From Occallatibacter gabretensis (GTDB taxonomy: Bacteria > Acidobacteriota > Terriglobia > Terriglobales > Acidobacteriaceae), in assembly GCF_001449115.1 (NCBI RefSeq), contig NZ_LAIJ01000009.1:744001-808000 (forward strand): a stretch of DNA of 64,000 nt. The letters run 5' to 3'. Below are positions 1-9,980 of the stretch, piece by piece. The notes below the pieces were generated by a model. That model was not told where the DNA came from and ran no database searches. It was given only the letters and a program-made list of their open reading frames with translations. Each line of letters begins with the position of its first letter. Within the stretch, counting starts at the first letter, position 1. A program made the position numbers and the translations under genes.

Positions 1-2062
1 GGATGAGGGCAAGAGCCAGGTGGCAGTGCTGAGCTATGCGACATGGATGAGCCGCTTTCATGGCGATCCGCGGGCGATTGGCGAGGCGATCGAACTGGAC
101 CGCAAACCGTACGAGATTATCGGCGTGATGCCGCGGGAGTTTGAGTTCCCACTGGTTCCGGGGCAACTGAACCGGACAGAGATGTGGGTTCCGATGAGCT
201 TTACAGCCGGCGACCTGAAGAATGACTCGAGCTGGAACTTCCAGATGGTCGGACGGCTCAAGGCCGGTGTGAGCGCGGAGCAGGCGCGGCAGGACAGCGA
301 GCGTGTGACGCAGGCGATTATGCGCGGCTGGCCGGCTCAGTATTCGAGCATACGGATTGACGCAAAGGTTGAACCGCTCGATGAGGACACGGTGGCCGCA
401 GCACGTCCGCTGATCCGCACTATGTTTCTGGCGGTTGCAGTGGTGCTCTTTATTGCCTGCGCGAATCTGGCCGGGCTGCTGCTGGTGCGGGTGATCCGGC
501 GGAGCCGGGAGTTTGCGGTGCGGCTGGCGCTGGGAGCGAGCGGAGCGACGATTGTTCGGCAGAACCTGATGGAAGCGCTGACGTTGAGCGTTATCGGAGG
601 ATTGCTGGGACTGGCGCTGGCTGCTGTTGCACTGAAGGCCGGCATCAGCCTGCTGCCGGAGACGCTGCCGCGCATCAACGCGATTGGGCTGGACTGGCAG
701 GTGGTGGGTTTTGCGCTGCTGCTGGCGGTTGCGACCGGTTTTATCTGCGGGCTCGCGCCTGCGCTGGCCGCGGCAAAGACGGGCGTGAATGATGCTCTCA
801 AAGAAGGCGGACGCACCGGCACGAGCGGTGCGCGTCACGCGCGACTGCGCTCGGCACTGGTGATTACAGAAGTGGCCGTGGCGCTGGTGTTGCTGGTGGG
901 TGCGGGTCTGCTGTTGCGAAGCTTTGAAAAGCTGCGGCAGGTAGATCCAGGGTTCCGCGCAGATCACGTACTGACGGCGTACTACAGCTTGCCGAGCCAG
1001 CAGTACTCCACACAGGCGAGCATTGATGGATTTACTACAGCGGTGCTGGACAAGGTGCGGCAACTGCCTGGTGTGGAAGCGGCTGGTATCACGGGAGATT
1101 TGCCTGCGAGCGGCTCCGTGAATAACGCAGGCTTTGTGCCGGCAGGTTATGTGCCGCCTAAAGGTGGCAGCGGGTTGATCACCGCGTGGTCGACCAATTT
1201 GATTGGCGATTACTTTCAGGCCGCAGGAATTCCGGTGTTGCGTGGAAGAGCGTTTACAGAGGCGGACACAGCGGATGCGCCGATGGTGGTGATTGTGAAC
1301 CGCACCTTTGCGCAACAGTACTGGCCGGGACAGGATCCAATCGGAAAGCGAATTCACCGGGGCACAACGCAGACTCCACTACCGTGGATGACGGTGGTGG
1401 GTGAGATTGGCGATGTGAAGCAGACCTCAATGGACGCGCCTGTTGTGCCGCAGTTTTATCAACCAGTGGCGCAGTTTGTGAAATCGATTGGGCAGTTTGC
1501 GCCGCCGGGAACAACGGTAGGCGATGGAGGCGCGATTGTGCTGCGCACCTCGCTGCGACCGGAGACGATGAAGTCCACGCTGATTGGAGCCATTCATACG
1601 ATTGATCCGCAACTACCTCTGATGCAGATACAGACGATGGACCAGGTGGTGGAAGGAAGCCAGGCGCCGCGGAAGTTCAACACTGCGATCATTGCCAGCT
1701 TTGCAGGAGCCGCAGTGCTGCTGGCGCTGCTGGGAATTTATTCGGTGATTGCGTTTTCGGCGGCCATGCGCACGCAGGAGATGGCTATCCGGCTGGCGCT
1801 GGGCTCGCAGCGCTCGAACATTGTGCGGCTGGTGCTGCTCTCAGGCACAAAGCTGGCGGCGGCTGGATGCGGAATTGGCGTGGTGGCGAGTTTGTTTGCC
1901 ACGCAGCTGCTCAAGTCGCTGCTGTTCGAGGTGAACCCATTGGATCCGGCGGTGATTGTATTGGCGGCGGTGGGGATTTTTGTGCTGGCGCTGGCGGCTT
2001 CGCTGGTTCCGGCACGGCGTGCGGCGGCGATTGAGCCAATGCGTGCATTGCGAATGGAGTAG
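1..2062 (+). CDS. ADOP-family ABC transporter permease, 5' partial
   Basis: This is the C-terminal part of a MacB-like permease. The frame is open to the first complete codon at base 2, so the GTG at 20 is an internal valine and the true start lies upstream. Numbering from that GTG, residues 1-130 are the end of a periplasmic MacB core domain. A membrane helix follows at about 134-157, then the conserved FAVRLALGAS cytoplasmic stretch, more helices and a second periplasmic domain at about 305-540. Three C-terminal helices end in the family hallmark EPMRALRME. Two FtsX-type halves in one chain are typical of Acidobacterial duplicated orphan permeases. It is the first of three tandem paralogues, 14 bp before the next, probably in one operon with the ATPase and TolC protein downstream. 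The substrate is unknown; antibiotic, lipid or peptide export is inferred from family only. Confidence 0.9.
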   Translation, partial: DEGKSQVAVLSYATWMSRFHGDPRAIGEAIELDRKPYEIIGVMPREFEFPLVPGQLNRTEMWVPMSFTAGDLKNDSSWNFQMVGRLKAGVSAEQARQDSERVTQAIMRGWPAQYSSIRIDAKVEPLDEDTVAAARPLIRTMFLAVAVVLFIACANLAGLLLVRVIRRSREFAVRLALGASGATIVRQNLMEALTLSVIGGLLGLALAAVALKAGISLLPETLPRINAIGLDWQVVGFALLLAVATGFICGLAPALAAAKTGVNDALKEGGRTGTSGARHARLRSALVITEVAVALVLLVGAGLLLRSFEKLRQVDPGFRADHVLTAYYSLPSQQYSTQASIDGFTTAVLDKVRQLPGVEAAGITGDLPASGSVNNAGFVPAGYVPPKGGSGLITAWSTNLIGDYFQAAGIPVLRGRAFTEADTADAPMVVIVNRTFAQQYWPGQDPIGKRIHRGTTQTPLPWMTVVGEIGDVKQTSMDAPVVPQFYQPVAQFVKSIGQFAPPGTTVGDGGAIVLRTSLRPETMKSTLIGAIHTIDPQLPLMQIQTMDQVVEGSQAPRKFNTAIIASFAGAAVLLALLGIYSVIAFSAAMRTQEMAIRLALGSQRSNIVRLVLLSGTKLAAAGCGIGVVASLFATQLLKSLLFEVNPLDPAVIVLAAVGIFVLALAASLVPARRAAAIEPMRALRME

Positions 2063-2076
2063 TCAGGAGTATTGCG

Positions 2077-4497
2077 ATGAGTCTGCTGCGAAACCTTCGG
2101 TTCAGCCTGCGCGTGCTGCGCAAAAGTCCGAGCTTCACGCTGGCGGTGGCGCTGACACTGGCGCTCGGCATTGGCGCGACAACAGCGATCTTCACGGTGG
2201 TGTACGCGACGCTGATTGCGCCCATGCCGTATCCCAACCCGGATCAGTTGGTGATGGTGTGGCTGAAGATCGACGGCCACCGCAACGGAGTTTCCGCGGG
2301 CGATTACATGGACTGGGTGCAACAGGGCCATGTGTTTCAGGGATTGAAGGCATTTACCGGAACCAGCTTCAACATGGCGGGCAAAGAGCAGCCGGAGATG
2401 ATGCAAGGCCAATATGCCACGCCGGGATGGCTGGCCATGCAAGGGGTTGGCTTCCAGATGGGCCGCGACATTCTGCCCGAGGAAGGCGTGGACGGCAGGG
2501 ATCACGTGGTGGTGCTGACCAACAAACTGTGGCAGCGGCTGGGCGCGGACCCGAATATTGTGGGCAGACAGATTACGCTCGACCAGAAGCAGTACACGGT
2601 GGTGGGCGTGTTGAAGCGGGGAATGGCAGACCGTCTTACCTGGCAAATTTGTGCGCCACTGGTGTTTCATCCGGCGCAACTGAATCACGATTTTCACTGG
2701 CTGAATGTGATGGGACGGCTTAAGCCGGGCGTGACGCTGCAGCAGGCAAATGCCGATATGCAGGCCGTGGCGACACATGTAGCCGCGGCAAATCCGAAAT
2801 CGAATAAAGGTTACGGCGCCGGGGTAGAGCAGCTGCAGAACGACTTTGTGGACAACAACACGAAGCTGGCGCTGTGGCTGATGCTAGGCGCGACGGGCTT
2901 TGTACTGCTGATTGCGTGCGCGAACATTGCCAACCTGCTGCTGGCTCGCGGCACAATGCGTCAGCGCGAGGTGGCGATCCGCTCGGCGGTGGGCGCAACG
3001 AAACGGGATGTGTTTGTGCAGTTTGTGACGGAGAGCCTGGCGCTGGCGTTTGTGGGCGGCGTGCTGGGCATTGCGGTGGGTTATGCGATTCTGCGCGGAT
3101 TCATCTACTTCTTCCCGCCGGACACGCTGCCGAGTGAGGCGGAGCTGCGGCTGAGCCTGCCAGTGTTGCTGGTTTCGATTGCAGCGACGACGCTGGCTGG
3201 TTTGCTGGCGGGCTGCGCGCCGGCGTGGTATGCCTCGCGCGTCGATCCTGCGGACGCGCTGAAAGAGGGCGGCCGTTCGGGCTCAAGCCGTGTGCGGCAC
3301 AGGCTGCGGCAGGCGCTGGTGGTGGGCGAGTTTGCGCTGGCGCTTTCTCTGCTGGCGGGTGCGGGGCTGCTGATGCATAACTTCTGGAACTTAAACCAGG
3401 TGGATCTGGGAGTGCGCGTGGATCATGTGCTGACCCTCGAACTGCCGATGAACAAGGACCTGAACTGGCCGGCGGAAAAGATCACTTCCTACTATCAGCA
3501 GATTGTACGGAGCGTGGGAGCTGCGCCGGGTGTGGAGAGCGCAACGGCGGTGACGGGACTGCCGCTGCAGGGAACATACTTCGGGATGTCGTTCACCATT
3601 GTGGGCCAGGGCGACTACAACGACGTGTCGCAGCGGCGCAACACGGGCTTCCAGATGATTATGCAGGATTACTTCAGGACCTTCGGGATTCACCTGGTGC
3701 GGGGGCGCGCGTTTACGGATGCGGACGATGCGCAGAGCCCGCATGTGGCGGTGGTGAATGAGCAGTTTGTGCGGCAGTTTTTGCAGGGCAAAGAGCCGAT
3801 CGGGCAGCGTGTGAATGTGGAGCAGCTTATTCCCGGCGTGCAGCAGCTGGGGCCTGTGCAGGCGTGGGAGATAGTGGGCGTGTTTCACGATGTGCGCGGC
3901 GGCGGATGGGATCATCAGCGGCCGGAGGTGGATGTGCCGTTCGCGCAGAGTCCGTGGACCGATGTGAGCATTGGTGTGCGCACTGTAGGCGACCCGGCAG
4001 CGATGACGAAGACGATTGCAGCGGCGGTGCATGCGGTGGACCCGACGGTTGCGCTCTCTGATGTGCAGACGCTTGAACAGGTGCGCGATGCGGATCTTGC
4101 CGGCGACCGGTTTGGCCTGGTGCTCTTCGGATTCTTTGCAGCTGTTGCACTGGCGCTTGCTGCGATTGGAATTTATGGCGTGATGGCGTATTCCGTGGGG
4201 CAGAGGTCGCATGAGATCGGGCTGCGGATGGCGCTGGGCGCAACGCGCAACCGTGTAGTGGGAATGGTGATGCGCGAAGGGCTAACGCTGGCCGCGATTG
4301 GATTGGCGCTGGGCTTTGTAGGCGCGTATTTTGTGGGTCGCGTGATGCAGGGAATGTTGTTTGGTGTGGCGGCGATGGATGTAGGCGCATTTTGCGCCGT
4401 GGGATTGCTTCTGCTGATTGCGGCGCTAGTGGCCTGTTATTTTCCGGCGCGCAAAGCGGCTTCGATTGAGCCTGTCCAGGCATTGCGGACGGAATAG
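2077..4497 (+). CDS. ADOP-family ABC transporter permease
   Basis: This is a complete 806-residue duplicated permease of the MacB/FtsX class. It opens with a short cytoplasmic helix (RFSLRVLRKSPSFTL), then a first membrane helix, LALGIGATTAIFTVVYA, at about residues 28-45. A periplasmic MacB core follows to about 265. A helix block includes the LIACANIANLLLARG motif and a conserved REVAIRSAVGA loop. The second half repeats the plan and ends EPVQALRTE. The ATG has AGGAG nine bases upstream. It lies between two paralogues with 11-14 bp spacers, which implies co-transcription. Permeases of this type carry no ATPase domain; the candidate energy source is the ATPase gene at 7160-7858. The cargo cannot be read from sequence. 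Confidence 0.92.
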   Translation: MSLLRNLRFSLRVLRKSPSFTLAVALTLALGIGATTAIFTVVYATLIAPMPYPNPDQLVMVWLKIDGHRNGVSAGDYMDWVQQGHVFQGLKAFTGTSFNMAGKEQPEMMQGQYATPGWLAMQGVGFQMGRDILPEEGVDGRDHVVVLTNKLWQRLGADPNIVGRQITLDQKQYTVVGVLKRGMADRLTWQICAPLVFHPAQLNHDFHWLNVMGRLKPGVTLQQANADMQAVATHVAAANPKSNKGYGAGVEQLQNDFVDNNTKLALWLMLGATGFVLLIACANIANLLLARGTMRQREVAIRSAVGATKRDVFVQFVTESLALAFVGGVLGIAVGYAILRGFIYFFPPDTLPSEAELRLSLPVLLVSIAATTLAGLLAGCAPAWYASRVDPADALKEGGRSGSSRVRHRLRQALVVGEFALALSLLAGAGLLMHNFWNLNQVDLGVRVDHVLTLELPMNKDLNWPAEKITSYYQQIVRSVGAAPGVESATAVTGLPLQGTYFGMSFTIVGQGDYNDVSQRRNTGFQMIMQDYFRTFGIHLVRGRAFTDADDAQSPHVAVVNEQFVRQFLQGKEPIGQRVNVEQLIPGVQQLGPVQAWEIVGVFHDVRGGGWDHQRPEVDVPFAQSPWTDVSIGVRTVGDPAAMTKTIAAAVHAVDPTVALSDVQTLEQVRDADLAGDRFGLVLFGFFAAVALALAAIGIYGVMAYSVGQRSHEIGLRMALGATRNRVVGMVMREGLTLAAIGLALGFVGAYFVGRVMQGMLFGVAAMDVGAFCAVGLLLLIAALVACYFPARKAASIEPVQALRTE

Positions 4498-4508
4498 GGG
4501 ATACGGGA

Positions 4509-7028
4509 ATGAATACCTTGATGCAGGACGTGCGCTTTGCGCTGCGGCAGCTTCGCAAGTCGCCGGGCTTTACGCTGACGGTTGTGGTGACGCTGGCGCT
4601 AGGGATTGGCGCAAATGCGGCGATCTTTACGTTGTTCGATCAGGCGCTGCTGCGGATGTTGCCGGTGGACAAGCCGAAGGAGTTGGTGCGCTTTGAGTGG
4701 ACGGGCGCATTCAACGGCTCGGAGAGCAGCTTTGGCGGAGATCCGGATAACTACTTTTCGTATCCGATGTACAAAGACCTGAAAGAGAAGAATCAGGTTT
4801 TTACAGACATTCTGGCGACGGATCGCGTGGGTGCCGGCCTTTCATGGCATAACCAGGCTGAGGCGCGGGACGGTGAAACGGTCTCAGGAAATTATTTTCA
4901 GCTGCTTGGGCTACATCCGGCGGCGGGACGGCTTTTTACTTCGCAGGATGAGACCGCGAAAGATGCGAACCCCGTGGTGGTGCTGGGAAACGAATACTGG
5001 AAGGGACGCTTTGGCAGCTCGCGCGATGTGGTTGGCCAGACGCTGATGATTAATGGTCGCGCGTTTGAGATTGTTGGTGTGGCTCCGGAGGGCTTCGATT
5101 CCGCGATTGGCGGGTTCAAGCCAGCGTTCTTTATTCCAGTGACGATGTTGTACACGGTGCATCCGTGGCGCGGACTGCGCGATGACCTGAAGAACCACCA
5201 GGCGATTTACCTGACGCTTGTGGCACGGCTAAAGCCCGGCGTTACGCGCGAACAGGCCGAGGCGAGTCTTGCGCCGCTGTGGCACAGCCTGCGCGCCTAT
5301 GAGCTGACGCTCTACAAGGAGCACAGCGAGCGGTTCGCAAAACATTTTGTGGATGAGTCGAAACTGAAGGTGATAGACGACTCGCAGGGATTTTCGCCGA
5401 ATCGCGGCGACCTGAAGACGCCGCTGATTGTGCTGATGAGCATGGCGGGGCTGTTGGTAGCAATGTGCGCGATTAATGTGGCGACACTGCTATTGCTCAG
5501 GGCCTCTGCACGGGCACGCGAGATGGCTATGCGCTATGCGCTGGGCGCAAAGCGTGGACGGATTGCCGCGCAGTTGCTGATAGAAGGCGGACTGATTGGC
5601 CTGGTGGGCGCGGTGGCGGGACTACTGCTGGCTCCCACGGTGGCTCACGTACTGGTGAGCCTGATTACCAGTGCCGATCCGGGATCGGAGCCTTATTCTG
5701 CGCATATTGACGGAAGGATTCTGCTCTTCACTCTTGCGATTGCGCTGGTGGCGAGTGTGCTGTTCAGTATTGCTCCGGTGCTGCACTTCCTTAAGCCGAA
5801 CCTCGCGGCAACGCTCAGGCAGAACTCGGGAACGGCGACGAAGGATTCACAGCGCTTCCGGAAGATTGCGGTGGGCGTGCAGATTGCGCTGAGCGTGATG
5901 CTGCTGGGCGGCGCGGGATTGTTTGTGCGCACGCTCGACAACCTGCGTAATACGAATGTGGGCTTTGCTCCAGATCATCTCTTGGAATTTTCACTGGACC
6001 CTGGCTCATCCGGTTACGCCGACAGCCATGTATCGCGCAGCGTGCAGGACTCGATTGAGGCGCTGCGCCGGATACCGGGAGTAATTTCAGTGGCGGCGAC
6101 GACGGACCCTGAATTGTCGGGCGATGGCACCACGAACGGGTTCCAGGTGCAAGGTTATAAGGCGGGACCGGACGAAAACCTGGGCATGGAGTCGCCACAG
6201 GTTACGCCGGGATACTTTGCCACAATCAAACAGCCTTTGCTGGTGGGCCGCGAGTTTACCGATGCGGACCGTGTGGGCCAGCCGAAAGCGGCGATAGTAA
6301 ATCTAACAATGGCAAAGAAATACTTTGGCTCGCCGCAAAATGCGATTGGACGGCAGATTACGGATGGCGATCCGGAAAAAGATGGATGGTCGACGATTGT
6401 CGGCGTGGTTGGAGACTCAAAGCATCTCGACCTGCGGACACTCCTGAAGTCCGCTGTGTATCAGCCCTATTTTGCGGACGAGCATCCGAACGGCGTGGAG
6501 ATGTATCTACGGACGACGGGCGATCCGAAGAAGGCAGAAAGCGCCGTGCGACAGACGATTCATGCTCTGGATGCGGCACTGGTGGTGGATGGGCTGCGGA
6601 CCATGGAAGAGCAGATGGACCAGGTTGCTTCTCATGAAGTGGCGCTGGCGTATCTGGCCATGGGTTTCTCAGCTCTTGCGCTGCTGATGGCGACAGTGGG
6701 GCTGTATGGCGTGCTGGCTTATTCCACCGAACAAAGAACGCGCGAGATTGGCGTACGACTGGCGCTGGGCGCACAGCGGTCGAGCGTGATCACGCTGGTT
6801 CTGCGCGAGATGGTGATTATTGCAGTGATTGCTACGGCTGTTGCACTGCCGAGCATAGTCATGCTGGCGCGACTGCTCAAGAGCCAGTTGTTTGAAGTGA
6901 CGCCGGCAGACCCGGTGACGCTGATGGGCGCGGTGGCAGTGACGATGGGAATGGTGGCGCTGGCGGCGCTTTTGCCAGCGCGACGAGCCGCTGCCGTGGA
7001 ACCCATGCGCGCGCTGCGGACAGAGTAG
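4509..7028 (+). CDS. ADOP-family ABC transporter permease
   Basis: This is the third tandem paralogue, 839 residues, with the same two-halves plan. The N-terminal RFALRQLRKSPGFTL helix is followed by LALGIGANAAIFTLFDQALL, a long MacB core domain, and a helix block starting near residue 305 with the MAMRYALGAKRGRI loop. The second core domain spans about 490-720. Three C-terminal helices flank TREIGVRLALGAQ, and the protein ends EPMRALRTE. It diverges clearly from its neighbours in the periplasmic domains, so the three may form heteromeric or alternative complexes rather than being recent copies. A spacer of 131 bp holding a short tandem repeat separates it from the ATPase. Function is inferred as export or lipoprotein-type mechanotransmission by analogy with MacB. 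Confidence 0.92.
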   Translation: MNTLMQDVRFALRQLRKSPGFTLTVVVTLALGIGANAAIFTLFDQALLRMLPVDKPKELVRFEWTGAFNGSESSFGGDPDNYFSYPMYKDLKEKNQVFTDILATDRVGAGLSWHNQAEARDGETVSGNYFQLLGLHPAAGRLFTSQDETAKDANPVVVLGNEYWKGRFGSSRDVVGQTLMINGRAFEIVGVAPEGFDSAIGGFKPAFFIPVTMLYTVHPWRGLRDDLKNHQAIYLTLVARLKPGVTREQAEASLAPLWHSLRAYELTLYKEHSERFAKHFVDESKLKVIDDSQGFSPNRGDLKTPLIVLMSMAGLLVAMCAINVATLLLLRASARAREMAMRYALGAKRGRIAAQLLIEGGLIGLVGAVAGLLLAPTVAHVLVSLITSADPGSEPYSAHIDGRILLFTLAIALVASVLFSIAPVLHFLKPNLAATLRQNSGTATKDSQRFRKIAVGVQIALSVMLLGGAGLFVRTLDNLRNTNVGFAPDHLLEFSLDPGSSGYADSHVSRSVQDSIEALRRIPGVISVAATTDPELSGDGTTNGFQVQGYKAGPDENLGMESPQVTPGYFATIKQPLLVGREFTDADRVGQPKAAIVNLTMAKKYFGSPQNAIGRQITDGDPEKDGWSTIVGVVGDSKHLDLRTLLKSAVYQPYFADEHPNGVEMYLRTTGDPKKAESAVRQTIHALDAALVVDGLRTMEEQMDQVASHEVALAYLAMGFSALALLMATVGLYGVLAYSTEQRTREIGVRLALGAQRSSVITLVLREMVIIAVIATAVALPSIVMLARLLKSQLFEVTPADPVTLMGAVAVTMGMVALAALLPARRAAAVEPMRALRTE

Positions 7029-7041
7029 AAAGAGAAGTTTC

Positions 7042-7069
7042 TAGCTGTCAGCTCTTAGCTTTCAGCTCA
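7042..7069. repeat. Two tandem 14-bp repeats in spacer
   Basis: The spacer between permease and ATPase genes contains two adjacent 14-base units, 7042-7055 and 7056-7069. Both have the form TAGCTnTCAGCTCn and differ at two positions. Each unit also contains AGCT-centred dyads. No coding role is apparent. It resembles the short intergenic tandem repeat at 55773-55802 in size but not in sequence. Confidence 0.7.
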
Positions 7070-7159
7070 ACGATGGAAGAACCAGCAGGAGTGCTGCCCA
7101 CACTTGCGACAGAGAGAAGCTGCAAGGATGGGGCACGGAAAATTTGTGGCGGGATAGAC

Positions 7160-7858
7160 ATGATTGATCTGAAGAATGTAGAGCGGAGTTATAAAACCGG
7201 GCACACCGAGACATGGGTGCTGCGGCGCGTTGGATTAACAATTCGTGAGGGCGAGTTTGTCACGATCATGGGACCATCCGGCGCGGGAAAGTCATCGCTG
7301 CTGAATGTACTGGCGCTGCTCGATGACGGATGGACGGGCGAGTTCTGGTTCGGCGAGACACCTGTGCATCGGCTCAATCGCAAGCAGAGAGCGGAGCTGG
7401 CGCGGCAGCGGATCGGGATGGTGTTCCAGAGCTATCACCTGCTCGACGATCTGACCGTGGCGGAGAATATCGACCTGCCGCTCAGCTACAAGAATATGCC
7501 GACGAAGGATCGCGCGGGAATGGTGGCGGAGATTCTGGATCGCTTTCAAATTGTGGCGAAGAAGGATCTGTATCCGAACCAGCTTTCCGGCGGACAGCAG
7601 CAACTGGTGGGCATTGCGCGTGCGGTGGTGCATGCGCCGCAGCTGTTGCTGGCCGATGAGCCGACGGGAAACCTGCACTCGACGCAGGCACGCGAGATCA
7701 TGGAGCTTTTCCGCGAGCTGAACAAGCAGGGCACGACGATTGTGCAGGTGACGCACTCAGATGAGAACGCGCGCTATGGCTCACGGATTCTCGAGCTGCG
7801 CGACGGATGGCCCACGCGCGATGAACAGGTGCTTTCAGCCGCAACGGAGGCCCAGTGA
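7160..7858 (+). CDS. ABC transporter ATP-binding protein (MacB/LolD-type)
   Basis: This is a 232-residue nucleotide-binding subunit, the ATPase partner expected for the ADOP permeases just upstream. In order it has Walker A GPSGAGKSS at about 38-46, Q-loop MVFQSYHLL near 87, signature LSGGQQQ at 142-148, Walker B LLLADEPTG at 162-170 and switch histidine in VTHSD near 199. The A-loop tyrosine is in RSYKTGH. The reading frame is open back to 7073, but homology and a GGCGGGA just upstream favour the ATG at 7160. The last four bases overlap the GTG of the TolC gene, so translation of the two is probably coupled. No periplasmic adaptor (MacA) gene is visible; it may lie left of the window. Confidence 0.93.
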   Translation: MIDLKNVERSYKTGHTETWVLRRVGLTIREGEFVTIMGPSGAGKSSLLNVLALLDDGWTGEFWFGETPVHRLNRKQRAELARQRIGMVFQSYHLLDDLTVAENIDLPLSYKNMPTKDRAGMVAEILDRFQIVAKKDLYPNQLSGGQQQLVGIARAVVHAPQLLLADEPTGNLHSTQAREIMELFRELNKQGTTIVQVTHSDENARYGSRILELRDGWPTRDEQVLSAATEAQ

Positions 7859-9894
7859 AGGGAAGAATGATTTTGAATACTCATAAGAAAAATCTTGCGG
7901 CTGCGCGTTTGCAGGCCATCGCGGCAATTCTTTTGCTTGGCGCGAACCAGGCTTTCGCGGCGGTGCCTCAGCAAGCGCAAGCTGCGCAGTCCGGATCGCA
8001 GCAGACACAGCCGACACCCGATGCGCCATCCACCGCAACAACTGGCACTCCAACTCCCACGCTGGCGCAACAGGCGCAGCAATTGGCGCAGCAATCGATT
8101 AGTCCGCAACGGCCATTTCATGTGAGCATGCCACACTCGCATAACCCGATCGCGCCCTACCGGCCCAGCACCGTGCCTGAGCTGGATCTCAACAACTCGC
8201 CCCGCCTCGCGAACCTCATCCGGGATGGAAAGATCTATATTTCCTTGAATGATGCGATCGCGCTGGCGATTGAAGACAACCTCGACCTGGCCTCATTTCG
8301 CTACAACCTGCCAACAGCGCTCGCCGATCTTGCTCGCACCAAGGCCGGTGGCTCGACCAATGGCGTCAACACAAGCATCAGCAGCCCGCTGGGCGCCGTT
8401 GGAGGGTCTTCTGCCGGAGGCGGAGGAGCAGTTTCATCCGGAGCTGCGGCGGCCGGAGCCGGCGGCCTGGTGCAATCCACCCTGGGCGAAGGAACATTCG
8501 TGAATCCTTTCGATCCCGTGCTCACCGTCAAGGGCTACGTCGATCACACCAAGACGCAGGAACTGAATACGATTGTGGTGGGCGTTCCTCTGCTTGAGAC
8601 GAACACGATTGCCTATACCACGCAGTACACCGAATATTTTCCTTCCGGTACAGGCATTCAGTGGACTCTCAACGGGCAGCGACAGACATCCAATAGTCCA
8701 CTCAACATCGTGGACCCCTCGATTACGCTTTACTGGCAGGTTTATGTCGCGCAGCCCCTGCTTGCAGGGTTTGGTTTCGGCACTAACGAGCGATGGATTC
8801 GTATCGCGAAGAGAAACCTCCAAATCACCGACTATGCCTTCAAGGCGCAGGTCGTCGCCACGGTTACGGGAGTTGAGGATATCTACTGGGACCTGGTCAA
8901 CGCCTACGAAGACGAACAGATCAAGGAGCGCTCGCTGGCCTATACCAACCAGACCCTGAGCGACGATCAGAAGCAACTCGAGCTCAAGGCCATCCCCGCC
9001 ATGCAGGTGATGACCGATCAGGCAGCCGTGGCTGCCGCCGAAGGCAACCTTACGATTTCACGGACGAATTTGCGAGCCGCGGAGTTCTTTATGAAGAACG
9101 CGATTACCAAAGCAGATGATCCTACCATCGACGCAATGTCCGTGATTCCCCTGGATACCAAAGGCATATCTGATCCCAACGAAAGCAAGTCCATCGACGA
9201 TCTCATCGCTGAGGCTGAGAAGAACCGGCCCGATGTCTCACAGGATCAGATCGGCATGCAAATTGCCCGGGAGAATCTGAAAGCTGTTAATAACGCTCTG
9301 CTGCCTCAGCTCAACGCGTACGGATTTTTTGGCGGAACCGGAAATGGCGGTCCGCTGAATCCTAACTGCAACCAAGGCCCTACTTATTGCACCACGACCC
9401 TTCCAAGCACTACGCCCGGCGTGCTGCAGGATGCCTTCAATTACTCTGCGCCCGAGTACCAGGTTGGCTTCACACTGAACGTCACGCTTCGCAACCGCAT
9501 TCAGAAAGCTGACCAGTTCCGCGCTCAACTAGCGTTCCGCCAAAGCCAGATTGCCTACGAACAACAGAAGAAGACCATCCGCTTCGACGTACGCAACTCG
9601 CAGTTCGCTCTCCAGCAGGCACAGGGCCGCATTGAAGCTGCGCAAAAGGCCCGCGACCTGGCTCAGCGTACCTTCGACATTACCAAGCAGGAGCAGAAGC
9701 TCGGAGCAAAGTCCAGCGTTGACACGCTGATTGCCGAAAGTGCTCTGGCTATCGCCGAGTCGGCGCTTTACGTTGCGCAGACTCAGTATGAGAAGGCAAA
9801 AGTCGATATCGATCGCGCCACCGGAGAGACACTGGAACGGACGGGCGTCTCGATTGACGATGCAAAGGCGGGGATTGTAACGCATGCGCCGTAG
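7855..9894 (+). CDS. TolC-family outer membrane efflux protein
   Basis: This is a 679-residue outer membrane channel component. A signal peptide (residues 1-36, ending AFA before AVPQQ) is followed by a Gln/Pro/Thr-rich stretch to about 95. The OEP domain then runs to the end. Long amphipathic helices with heptads, for example QAAVAAAEGNLTISRTNLRA and IAESALAIAESALYVAQTQ, are characteristic of the periplasmic tunnel. It is about 180 residues longer than E. coli TolC. The extra length is the N-terminal linker and Gly/Ala/Ser-rich loop near 180-205. The GTG start has GGAGG four bases upstream and overlaps the ATPase stop; an ATG at 7867 is an alternative. The context suggests it closes a tripartite MacAB-TolC-like exporter. 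Confidence 0.93.
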   Translation: MKGRMILNTHKKNLAAARLQAIAAILLLGANQAFAAVPQQAQAAQSGSQQTQPTPDAPSTATTGTPTPTLAQQAQQLAQQSISPQRPFHVSMPHSHNPIAPYRPSTVPELDLNNSPRLANLIRDGKIYISLNDAIALAIEDNLDLASFRYNLPTALADLARTKAGGSTNGVNTSISSPLGAVGGSSAGGGGAVSSGAAAAGAGGLVQSTLGEGTFVNPFDPVLTVKGYVDHTKTQELNTIVVGVPLLETNTIAYTTQYTEYFPSGTGIQWTLNGQRQTSNSPLNIVDPSITLYWQVYVAQPLLAGFGFGTNERWIRIAKRNLQITDYAFKAQVVATVTGVEDIYWDLVNAYEDEQIKERSLAYTNQTLSDDQKQLELKAIPAMQVMTDQAAVAAAEGNLTISRTNLRAAEFFMKNAITKADDPTIDAMSVIPLDTKGISDPNESKSIDDLIAEAEKNRPDVSQDQIGMQIARENLKAVNNALLPQLNAYGFFGGTGNGGPLNPNCNQGPTYCTTTLPSTTPGVLQDAFNYSAPEYQVGFTLNVTLRNRIQKADQFRAQLAFRQSQIAYEQQKKTIRFDVRNSQFALQQAQGRIEAAQKARDLAQRTFDITKQEQKLGAKSSVDTLIAESALAIAESALYVAQTQYEKAKVDIDRATGETLERTGVSIDDAKAGIVTHAP

Positions 9895-9915
9895 AGCGTT
9901 GGCTGTATTCATTCG

Positions 9916-9941
9916 GGATAGAGCGCACTGCCGCTCTATCC
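9916..9941. terminator. Perfect 10-bp inverted repeat after tolC-like gene
   Basis: GGATAGAGCG at 9916-9925 and CGCTCTATCC at 9932-9941 pair perfectly around a 6-base loop, 22 bp after the TolC stop. Only TT follows, so it is a weak intrinsic terminator candidate. A binding site for the adjacent NtrC-type regulator is an alternative, because such activators bind long dyads. Confidence 0.5.
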
Positions 9942-9980
9942 TTGACTGGTACGGCGTTTCGACTGCCAACGTAAGACCGA

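Noticed and set aside
1738..2778. 346-codon minus-strand frame across two permease genes
   Set aside because: It is antisense to two conserved ADOP permeases, with His/Gln/Arg-rich composition typical of antisense reading of GC-rich genes.
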